Shown: piece by piece, positions 1-10,900 of the stretch
How the letters are laid out: each line of letters opens with the position of its first letter
How positions within the stretch are numbered: position 1 is the first letter of the stretch
DNA from: Escallonia rubra
Taxonomy: Eukaryota > Streptophyta > Magnoliopsida > Escalloniales > Escalloniaceae
Length of the DNA stretch: 64,000 nucleotides
Direction of reading: 5' to 3'
Assembly: GCA_033065855.1 (NCBI GenBank)
Contig: JAVXUO010002639.1
Location: forward strand, 62,001-126,000
Made by a program: the position numbers and the translations under genes
The notes under the pieces: model-generated
What the model was told of the DNA's origin: nothing
Databases searched by the model: none
The model's input: only the letters and a program-made list of their open reading frames with translations

Positions 1-506
1 TGCAATGCGCACACTACGCAAAACAACAATCCACGTGGCACCACCGCAACAAACACACGACCATCACTGTCGAGGCCAACAGCCAACACGATCCCCCACC
101 GACACAATCAAATTTAGGACCATTGCTTGGAGATTACGGAGTGGCAAAAGAAGAGAGAGAAGGGAAAAAGAAAGAAAGAAACAGAGAGTGAGGAGAGAGA
201 CAAATTGGAAGAGAAAAATATGTACTTAGTGTTAAATATACATTAAGAGTAGTATTAGCAATTTGAAAGTACGAAATTGTTACGTCATTCAAAATCGATA
301 GTTAGTGTTCTGAACCCTAACATTGAGCAAATTTGGTACAAGTTTTTAACATTTTGGATACGGGTGTTCACTTTGTTAAAACAGTGTCTTTGGCCATAAT
401 TCAATCTCAAACTCAAGGAGTTTATCGATATTATCATATAAATGTATAATTATGATAAATTAGATGAATTCGTAATGAAACTATTTCTAAACATCTGATT
501 TTTTAT
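1..506. other. intergenic DNA, nothing recognised
   Basis: No convincing coding sequence. The short open frames here are low-complexity and match no family I know. A purine-rich GAGAGA/AAAGAAAG stretch lies at about 145-215. The rest is ordinary AT-rich spacer up to the left arm of the foldback element. Confidence 0.6.
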
Positions 507-1271
507 TGGGAAAAGCGAGTCTACAGCAAGATGTAGACAACTTATCTGCAGCAAGCCAAACGACGTCGTTTTGGATTAAAAAAAAACACTCAGACTCTCG
601 GGTATTGTCCCACTCTCTCCCGCTCGGTTCTCAGACAACAACAAAATATGAGAACAATCTGGGCGTTTCAAAGCTGAGAGAGATGATGCATCACTCTCAA
701 GTTGGGAAGAAAGCTTGACCTTGACATTCTCTGAACCAATACCATTGTGGGATTTGCAGCGATGACTCAAGAATTGTGTTTGGTTTGAGGTGACAATTGG
801 TTGAGACTGAAAAAATGGTGACGAAGGGGAAGTGAGACAATACGGTACAACGACGACATTGGCCTAATTCATGGGGCAACGACAAAAACAATTTTTTTGG
901 TGGAGGTGGAGAGACTCTCTAGAAAGTGCCCAATTAATGTTTTGAAAGAGTGTCGGAAAGGTGTTCGAGGAAATGCCCAAGAGAGGTGCCCATGATGCCT
1001 CTGATCGACTCGCAACGGTGAATGCTCTACCTGTTTGGAAATGCAGAGGCAAAGGAGAGGGATAGAGTTGAGAAATGGAGAGGGGGATCAATACAGAGAT
1101 GGTGCTGCGGGGAAATGGAGATGCAACTGGGTCTAAGAAGTGGAGAACCGAGCGGGAGAGAGTGGGATAATACCCGAGAGTCTTGAGTGTTTTTTTTTTG
1201 AAGCCAAAACGACGTCGTTTGGCTTGCTGCAGATAAGTTGTTTACAGCTTGATGTAGACTCGCTTTTCCCA
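507..1271. mobile_element. foldback-type non-autonomous DNA transposon with long inverted arms
   Basis: The two ends are inverted copies of each other over about 126 bases. The left arm is 507-632 and the right arm is 1143-1271; both begin TGGGAAAAGCGAGTCTACA when read inwards, and only scattered mismatches are visible. The roughly 510-base centre has no coding sequence. Long arms without a transposase are typical of Mutator-like or foldback-like non-autonomous elements. I could not find a clean target duplication next to the arms, so the superfamily is left open. Each arm carries the perfect 14-base palindrome AAACGACGTCGTTT (558-571 and 1207-1220). The element ends about 540 bases before the PAT start codon and so lies in the probable promoter. 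Confidence 0.8.
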
Positions 1272-1344
1272 GTAGGATGTTGTTGTATTTTTGAGTGTTA
1301 AAAATTAAGCCTACGCTTAAATTTAAAATTTATCAAATAAACAA

Positions 1345-1369
1345 CCCCCCCCCCCCCCCCCCCCCCCCC
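1345..1369. repeat. poly-C homopolymer tract
   Basis: A run of 25 consecutive C residues between the foldback element and the PAT gene. Length is unreliable in most sequencing chemistries. On the other strand it is a G-tract able to form a G-quadruplex. Confidence 0.95.
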
Positions 1370-1548
1370 TTCCAAAAGACTTTGTTTCGTTTAATAAAAT
1401 GCACACACTATGATATGCGTGGGAAGAAGAGTGGAATCGGTAATGAATGGAACCATCGGCCAACCGATGTTACTCCTTTCAACATTTCCCGCGAAAAATC
1501 CGCGTAAAAAACCCACCTGCCAACTATTACAGGCCCCAACTTCCAAGG

Positions 1549-1559
1549 TTACATATAGG
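1549..1559 (+). promoter_or_regulatory. weak candidate TATA element upstream of PAT
   Basis: TACATATAGG lies about 260 bases before the PAT start codon and directly before a GA-rich microsatellite of the kind often found in plant 5' untranslated regions. No other support; this is only a positional guess. Confidence 0.2.
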
Positions 1560-1560
1560 A

Positions 1561-1586
1561 AGGGAGAGAGAGAGAGAGAGAGAGAA
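1561..1586. repeat. GA microsatellite
   Basis: About 11 GA dinucleotides in a row in the putative 5' untranslated or promoter-proximal region of the PAT gene. Confidence 0.9.
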
Positions 1587-1812
1587 ATTGTGTGTTTTAC
1601 AGGGAGAAGAAGTGATCACAGATCGAGAGCAGGGGGCAGCTGGTATTATTGATCATGAAGAGAGTGCAACATCTCCTTCCCATCTAATGCCCCTAACCCT
1701 CACTTTCCTTTTGAAAATTTGATCCTAACATCTTTAGCCTTGTGGGAAATGCTTAGGGTGTTTTGCCAAAGGAAAGAAGAAGAAGAACACCAAATAACTA
1801 ATCATTACAATC

Positions 1813-1911
1813 ATGAGCGATGTCGAAAATCATATGTTGGCTTCTCCCTCCAATTCCATGGACCCTAAGAAATCCAACGTCAGGCTCTATCAAGTTTGGA
1901 AGGGTCGCAAT
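1813..1911 (+). CDS. PAT coding exon 1
   Basis: 33 codons from ATG 1813 to donor GTAAGC at 1912. The ATG is chosen because it gives an N-terminus of usual length before the conserved RLYQVWKG motif that opens plant DHHC proteins. The exon is too short to stand out as an open frame. Confidence 0.85.
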
Positions 1912-4900
1912 GTAAGCATTTCTTTCTCTCACCTTAATTTTACTTCCCAACTTCTGTAGTATAAGGTTCTATTTTAGTTTGGTAGGTGTTTGTTAATTTT
2001 CAATCATTTTCACTGACAGCGGATCGACATTGTTCTTGATGACTGTATGATCATTTGAGGCCCCACTTTAAATTTTTTGATGGTTATATGAAGAGTTTAG
2101 TTTATTATGGTGTTAGAATTGTTGCTGGTTAATGGTTTCCCATGCAAATGTGTTTTGGTTCTTCGAGAATTTCGGTTTGTTATCTACTTTTGCTCATATT
2201 AGCTATCCAAAATAGGTTTATTATGTATTTTGACTGTTTTACTATGCTGGTTCGTAGATGGAGCACAAGCAAATTGACATTAAGTTTGTGGGGGATTTCG
2301 ATAACCCTGTATCTTTTGCAATTTGGTTATTTGTTCTAATTTTTTTCTAATAGATTTCCTTTCGATTACAATTCTATTGAAATGGCTAATTTTCGCAAAT
2401 TAAGCCATCAACTAATGTGGAACCAGTTAAATGAATGTCCTCTCCGACAGAATAAACTTCGTATATCTTGTTGAGAAATTTTTGAATGATCTGATAAGGT
2501 TGAGAAAAGCTTGAATGATTTGGTTTAAACTAGACACTAGTAGATGCTCATTTGTCTTCCATTTTTCTACTACAACAGAAATTTTTGTGTGGTGGGAGAT
2601 TGATCTTTGGTCCTGATGCGGCTTCGCTACTTTTATCTGCATTCCTGATAGGGACTCCAGCACTAACATTCTGCATTAGAATGCTTATCAGAATCCCAAA
2701 AAGTGATCCCACCTATGGGTATACTGTGCTAAGTGTGGGACTTGTCCTCACAATTTTGGTAGGTGAATTATGTTTTTCTGGATATTCTCGACATAAGTGA
2801 ATTAAGTTTTGCTCAAATTTGATACAATGGAACTTTGGCAGGATTTTATCTTTCTTTTAATGACATCGGGAAGAAATCCTGGAATAGTACCAAGGAACTC
2901 GAAGCCTCCTGAATCAGATGAATCATCGCATGCTACGACAGCATCAATGGAGTGGGTTAATAGTACGGCCCTTGACCTGAAACTGCCAAAAACTAAGGAT
3001 GTGACTGTGAATGGTCACAGAGTTAGAGTGAAGTACTGCGACACTTGTTTGCTTTACCGTCCGCCACGTTCTTCTCATTGCTCAATTTGCAACAATTGTG
3101 TGCAGAGGTTTGATCATCACTGTCCATGGGTGGGTCAGTGTATTGGAATTGTAAGCCTTTTGACTCCAAACTGTAAGCTTAAAAATACAAAGCATTAGAC
3201 ACCAATAAGGTTTTAGAATGATTAAGTTTCTATACGCTGATTTAGAGGTTGAATCACTTATTTTTTGTCTGAGCTTTTTATTTTAACACGTGAATCAATC
3301 CTTTGATTTGTTAACTCCTGTTTTCTTATGGTAATGTCTCAACAAAGTATCCTTATTGCCTTTCGGACATTACTTTTATTGGAATCACAACTTGACATAA
3401 TCATACTCTCACATGATTAGTTACTACATGACGTTTGGAGAAATAATTTGTTTGGGAGCTTAGAAAACATTTAGATGAACTGTGTATTCGTTCTGCTGCA
3501 TAAGAGCTAGTGCCTCCCGAACAGGTCCAGATAGGAAACTATGCTAAAATTAATTCAGAAAATTGAATTTAAACTACCCCAAGATGCCTTTAATCAGAGT
3601 TAGGAGATTTTATTACCTGATCAAGTGATCAATACAACCTTCAAGACGGAATGAAATATCATTGTCTGAAATTGAAGTATGGGTTATATGTGAATAAAAT
3701 CTTTTTCCATAAGCTGCTCCCCAATATCGGCACCCCGAAGGATAGAGTCAGGACCTACGAAATTCTGATCCTTTGTGAAACCTCGTTATCTGAAAATGAA
3801 CGTGTGGGCTATACGTGACAAGGATCAGAATTCATTATGTCCAGACTTTCCTTGGCAATAAACAAGAAATCCACCTGGATTCACATAGATTCCCAACAAA
3901 ATTCCTTAGTTAACTTTTGGGAGTAGCTTTATACGCACCTCGTTTTGCTACATCTTTACCCCAGCTGTCGCTAGAGGTGCACTAGTGACAAAGATTCATC
4001 TTTCAGCGACAGATGGAATATGAAAATAGTAAAAGGGTGTGGAAGGACTTGCCTAAGTTTTTCTTTTGCTTTCTTTCTTCTATTCTTTGGGTAGAGTGAC
4101 CTTCATCCTCTCTTGCTGATCTGTTTTGCAGCGTAACTATCGATTTTTCATCCTGTTTATATTAGCATCAACAGCTTTGTGCGTGTACGTCTTCACATTT
4201 TCTTTGTTGAATATCCTTCAACATCAGGGCAGTCTGTGGAGAATGATGTCAAAGGATATGAAACAAATGAGAGAGCAAATATACTCATATTCCATGTCTC
4301 ATTGATCTGAATAGAAGACTATTTATACAGGTTACATGATCTATATTAGGAACTAGACAAGAATCCCTAGAAATTAGTATTCCCTAGAAATTAGTATTCT
4401 ATATTTGGTAAGTTAACTATACAGGCTGTTTATTAACACTCCCCCTCAAGCTGGAGCATAGATATTGATCATGCCCAGCTTGTTACAAAGATACTCAACC
4501 CGAGTCCCATTTAAGGACTTTGTGAGAATATCCCCCAACTGCTCGCCTGTCTTCACATAACTGGTTGAGATCAAATTCTCCTGAATCTTCTCTCGAATGA
4601 AGTGACAATCTACCTCAATATGTTTAGTCCTCTCATGGTAAACAGGATTTGAGGCTATGTGACGAGCAGCTTGGTTATCACACCAAAGTTTTGCTGGTAA
4701 GGGAGGCTTCAAACTGATTTCTTCTAATAGGTGACAAATCCACATAACCTCACAAGTGGATTGAGCCATAGCTCTATACTCTGATTCTGCACTAGACCGC
4801 GAGACAACACTTTGTTTCTTACTTTTCCAAGAAACTAGATTCCCACCAACAAAAACACAGTAGCCTGTAGTGGACTTTCTATCAAGTTTTGATCCAGCCC

Positions 4901-7900
4901 AATCAGCGTCTGAAAAGCACTCAATGTAAGAGTGTCCATGGTTGCTATATAGCAAGCCCAAGCCTGGAGCTCCCTTTAAGTAGCACAGAATCTGTTCCAA
5001 AGCTGCCCAATGTTTAACAGTGGGCTCAGACATAAATTGACTAACAGTGCTAACTGCATAGGCAATGTCTGGACGAGTCACTATGAGATAATTTAACTTC
5101 CCAACCAATCTTCTATACTTCTCTGGATCATCAAGGCGGTCACCGTCATCCTTTGTAAGATGAACACTAGGATTCATTGGTGTGTTGCACGGCTTGGCTC
5201 CTGCCTTTCCAGTTTCTACAAGCAGGTCTAGAACATACTTCCTTTGAGATAGAAAGATTCCCTTCTTGCTCCTAGTCACTTCTATTCCCAAGAAGTATTT
5301 TAACTGACCCAAGTCTTTGGTATGAAACTTGGTCTGTAGAAATTTCTTGAGAGAAGTGATTCCTGTACAATCATCTCCTGTAATGACAATATCATCAACA
5401 TAAACAACAAGTAGGATAACCCCAGCATTGGACTTTCTGTAGAAGACTGAATGGTCACACTTGCTCTTCTGTAACCCAAACTCCTGAGCTACCTCACTGA
5501 ATTTTCCAAACCAAGCACGAGGACTTTGCTTCAAGCCATACAAAGATTTCTTCAAATGACATACCTTGCCATACTCCCCCTGAGCAACAAAACCTGATGG
5601 TTGCTCCATATACACCTCTTCCACAAGGTCACCATGCAGAAAGGCATTCTTGATATCTAGCTGATGTAAAGACCAATTCTGGGAAGCCGCTAAAGAGATG
5701 AACAAACGAACCGAGGTGAGTTTGGCCACAGGAGAGAAAGTGTCAGAGTAGTCAACTCCATACGTCTGAGCAAACCCTTTGGCCACCAATCTGGCTTTAA
5801 GTCGAGCTACTGAGCCATCTGCATTAAATTTAACAGCATAAACCCACTTGCACCCCACTGCCTTCTTGCCTTCAGGTAAATTGACAAGATCCCATGTATG
5901 ATTATCATCCAGAGCCTGTATCTCTTCAAGCATGGCATTGTGCCAACCCGGATGGGATAGAGCTTCTTTAACTGTCTTTGGTATGGAAACAGAGTCTAGA
6001 GAAACAATTAAAGAGCTAGAAGCTGAAGATAAATGATCATAGGAAATGAAATTAGCAATGGGATATTTAGGAAGGGTGCACTGGCGTTTACCTTTACGAA
6101 GACCAATGGGTAAGTCAAGATCATTGGATGACGGATCAGATGACGAAGGAATTGGTGCAGGGCATGTATCATGGTGTTCTCGCCTCCGTGAATAGACTTG
6201 AACAATAGGTGGCTTCACAGGAGCTGAAGGAATAATAGCCTGCTCGCCCAAACAATTCACATCCTCTGATTGTGCAACACCAGAATTAGCACCATCAGTA
6301 GCATTAGATGGTTCGACTGGAACAGAAACAGGAACAGACAGACCATCCTCACGGGTTCTATCCTCCGAAATTGCTGGCTCAATCGGTACTGAAGGGAAGA
6401 TCTCATACATCAACCAGTCATCATCCTCCCCCTTACTGCTAGAATGAAATTTTGAGGAAAAGAATTGACTGTGCTCAGAAAAGACAACATCTGTTGACAC
6501 CAAATATTTGTGGAGGTCAGGAGAGTAGCACCGGTATCCCTTCTGAAGACGTGAATAGCCCAAAAAGACACATTTAAGGGCTTTAGGATCCAGTTTGGTA
6601 AGATGAGGCCTCACATCACGAACAAAGCAAGTACTCCCAAATATCCGTGGTTCTACTGGAAACAGAGGCTTGGTAGGAAAAAGGACACTGTAAGGAACAT
6701 CTCCGTGGAGAACTGTGGAGGGCATACGATTGATCAGAAAACAAGCTGTGGAGATAGCATCTGCCCAAAATGGCTTAGGAACCTTCATTTGAAATAACAA
6801 TGCCCGAGCAGTCTCAAGGAGATGTCTATTTTTCCTTTCAGCAACTCCATTCTGAGCAGGAGTATCAGTACAAGATGATTGATGAAGGATGCCATGTTGG
6901 TTCATGTAATTCTGAAAAGATCCTGACATATATTCTTTAGCATTATCACTCCTTAGTATATGCACATGCACATTAAATTGTGTCTTGATTTCAGCACAAA
7001 AAGCAGAAAAATGAGCAAACACCTCAGAACGATTTTTCATAAAATAGATCCAAGTCATTCTAGAGAAATCATCCACAAATGTAACAAAATATCTGAACCC
7101 AGATTTAGCCAAAATAGGACACGGCCCCCAAACATCAGAATGGACCAACTCAAAAGCAAACTCAACTCGCTTATTAACTCTAGGACTCAGCGAGCTTCGA
7201 TGATGTTTTGCAAAATGACACGACTCACAATCCACTGAAGATATATCATGAAATTGAGGACACAACTTCTTCAACACTGGCAAAGAAGGATGACCCAGCC
7301 GACAATGAGCTTCAAATGGAGACACAACTCCAGAACATGCAACTGAACGAGGCACCCATGCATCCAGAATATAAAGACCATCAGATACATGCCCTTTACC
7401 AATAGTCTGCTTCGTCATAAGATCCTGAAAAAGACAGTGATCAGGAAAAAATGAGATGCAACAATTAAGGTCTTTTGTGAGGCGGCTTACAGACATCAGA
7501 TTGAAAGCAAGACTCGGTAAACTGAGTACAGAAGATAAGGTAATAGAAGAAGTGGGTTTTACAGTCCCGGATCCCTTGATCGTATAATGGGACCCATCAG
7601 CTATTGTTACCGGAGATGGAGCTGTGTGAGACCGAAAACTGGAAAAGATTTTGGGATTACCTGTCATATGATCTGTGGCACCAGAATCAATGACCCATTT
7701 GTTTGAGGAGGATATGAGACACTTTTTACCTGACTCAGCAAAAGCAGCAACTGATTCTTGATGCTGAGACAATTTGGCATACTCATCAACTGAGATTGTG
7801 ACGGTTTTCTCAGGAGATGAACTGGAAGTCGCAGCAACAGTAGCAGTGGTAGTCTGAGCTCTCTGGTTGCGATTCTGTAATTTCTTACAGTAACGCTTTG

Positions 7901-10900
7901 TGTGTCCGGGCTCTTTGCAATAATAACACATAATCTCACTTGTTCCTCCATTATGACCCCCTCGGTCTCCACCTCCTCTGTCTCCTCTGTTATTATTCAT
8001 TCTGCCAGCTTCACTCCCCTTGCCTCTGTTAGCAACAAGGACACTGCTTTGCTGATTAGAAAAAGTGGACTCTGTGCGGAGCACTCGACTAAACACCTCT
8101 TGAAGAGAGGTAATATCAGTACCGGAAAGAATCTGAGATTTAGCAGTGTCAAACTCAGGTGGAAGGGCACCCAAAAAGCTCATCGCCGCCATTTGTTCCC
8201 TTTGAGCCTGCTGTACTTTGATATCTTTACTAAAAGGCAGCAACATGTTCAATTCCTCATAGGTTTTCTTGAAATCCATAAAAAAGGCTGTGAGAGTTTT
8301 AGTCTCCTTCTCAGGACGATAGAAAGCCCTACAGACGTCATAGATCCGGGATATATTGCCTTTCCCAGAGTATAAGAATTCAAGATAATCCATAAGTTCT
8401 TTCACAAATTCACAATGATTAATCAAGCCAAGAATTTCACTGTCAATGGAATTACGAATTTGTAGAATGAGACGCGCATCTTCCCTTAACCACAATCGCT
8501 TGGTGTCATCAGTAGGGGGATCACTACTCAAATGATCATCCTTATCGATACTTCGCATATATATTCTAACAGTTTTGCTCCAATCTAAGTAATTAGTGCC
8601 ATTTAGCTTATTTTCAGCAATTTTAGACAATACGGGAACCATCTCACCTACTTGAACCTTATTATCGGTCATTGTTCAATACACAGTGTCGAAGAACAAC
8701 CCAAAAGATAAGTAGATAAAACTGGAGTAAAGCACAAACCGTGTACCGAAGGACACAAGATAAAGACGACCTTCAAAAGATATCGGAACAGGAAAGTACC
8801 ACCGGAAACAGGCCGGAAACGTCAGAGCGACGTCGGAAGAAGAAACTGATGCTGATCGGAACAGCCACGCGCCTCCACTCGCCGGCGCGTGAGAAAAGGA
8901 CAGAATCTTTCACCGGCGCGTGAGACCCACTCGCAGGGAACCCAGTCACCGGACTTTGGGGAATGGCCGGAAACCACTGTGCGCACCTCCCTGGGGTGGT
9001 GGTGAGACTCAACTGTCACCAGAACTGGTGACGGCACCAAAATCAGTCCCGCGTGAGAAAAGGACAGAACCGGCGCGTGAGACCCACTCGCCGGGAACCC
9101 AGCCACCGAACTTTGAGGACTGGCCGGAAACCACCGTACGCACCTCCCTGGGGTGGCTGTGAGACTAAACTGTCACCGGAGTTGGTGACGACACCAAATC
9201 AGTTCCGGGATTGAAAAACAAAACCCTTGAACCCAAAAGAAAAACCCCAGAAAAATCGAGCCAATGGCTCTGATACCATGAAACAATTCAGAGAGCAAAT
9301 ATACTCATATTCCATGTCTCATTGATCTGAATAGAAGACTATTTATACAGGTTACATGATCTATATTAGGAACTAGACAAGAATCCCTAGAAATTAGTAT
9401 TCCCTAGAAATTAGTATTCTATATTTGGTAAGTTAACTATACAGGCTGTTTATTAACAGGATATAATATCAGTCATTCTAGTAGTATATTGCTTCATTGC
9501 AGTCTGGTTCGTCGGTGGGCTTAGTGTTTTCCATTTTTATCTGATTTTCACCAATCAGGTTACCTCTTTACTCCTCAAACGTCTTATCTAGTACAATACC
9601 ATGTGGAAGTTCCTTACATCTGTTGATATTATGATGATATATGAGCGTATTCTCAAGTAAATACGTAGATATGCATGTACCTACTTGTGTCCTTGAAAAC
9701 ATAGTGGGCACCAGAAAAACGGAAAGAAGTAGTTTGCGTATATTTTGGGAGGGAGGGAGGGAGGGAGGGAGGGAGAGAGAGAGAGAGAGACTTAATTTCG
9801 CATCATATCTTTTGACTTACAAGGTTCACTGACGTCCCCTGTACAGCATCTATCTGCACACCAATGTTCCCCGAGTTCGAAGCATATCTGCGTAAATTAA
9901 GTTATACCTTGCTGAGTTGATTTGCTTAGTCCTTTACTCCTATTATGCTGGCTAGGTATATTCGATGTTGTAAGCTCACGTACAAAGCGATCAGTTCAAC
10001 CTCAGATTTTTCAGTCCCAATGTTTTTCATCTACATTTTCTTATAAATTCCGTAGTGCCAGGTCACCTTTCCAAGATGTACATCTCTTGTTATAAGCGCA
10101 ATCCTTGTAGAAAATTGTTGTGCTCTCACATTGACGTGCTCTGATTACAAGTGTTCTTTCTCCCGTGAATGTTAGGTAGCAGATGTCTAAAAGCTTCTAA
10201 GAATTTAATTTTGGAGAGTGCTACATTAGAGGAGATATGAATACTTAAATTCTGTATCTGGTTCATGATAAGTAAGTTCGAAGAAAAAGTGACCCAGCAC
10301 AACAACTCAACCTTTTGTTTGGAACAAGCCTAGAGTTTGTTTCATCGAAAGCACATGCTGTCTCATTTTGGGAGATTCTTTGGGTATACAGATTGCTTGA
10401 CCGTGCTACTATGAAAACAATATGCTGCAAGTGCCTTCTATCTTTTAGTTCTTATTGAGCAAATATTCATTGGCTGTCAGTCTCATTCAGCATTCCTGAA
10501 TACCACTAACCTTCATCCTAAACATAAATTTAACTTTTATGTACTCATGGAGGTTGTCTTTCTAGACTTGCCAGTTGAGTCACTTTTTTCTTCTTTGAGC
10601 TCAACTAAGTGGTGACACGGACCTTCTGTGCACTCTACTAAGACCACCATCCCTGGCTGGTCTGGCATTAGGCTAGATGAGACACCAGAGGTAGTGAAGC
10701 TCTGATTCATCGTACCATTTGGTGGAAAGTCTGTTAAGATAAACATTTAGGTCAAGCCCCATCCACCATTGAGCCTTGGATATCAACTATGCCAATGAGA
10801 CAAGTTTAGATGAGAATATAGGATTCTATTGCTTCTTTTCTCCTTGCGAGCAACTTCCTAATATGTTCTATGTTCACACCGCATTGACTCCTTCTGCATG

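Larger units (their letters stand above)
4259..9458 (-). mobile_element. full-length Ty1-copia LTR retrotransposon inserted in PAT exon 4
   Basis: 5200 bases in antisense orientation to the PAT gene. LTRs are 4259-4438 and 9279-9458, each 180 bases with TG...CA ends, differing at only two positions near one end. Flanked by GGATA on both sides. Order on the - strand: 5' LTR (9279-9458), methionine-tRNA-type primer site (9261-9278), leader, a single gag-pol frame (8672-4446), polypurine tract (4439-4447), 3' LTR. Every structural part needed for transposition is visible, so it may be, or may very recently have been, autonomous. Short LTRs and a single frame are typical of compact plant copia lineages; I do not assign the lineage. 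Confidence 0.97.

Noticed and set aside
7902..8375. 157-codon + strand frame inside the copia polyprotein
   Set aside because: Antisense shadow of intact gag; no domain.
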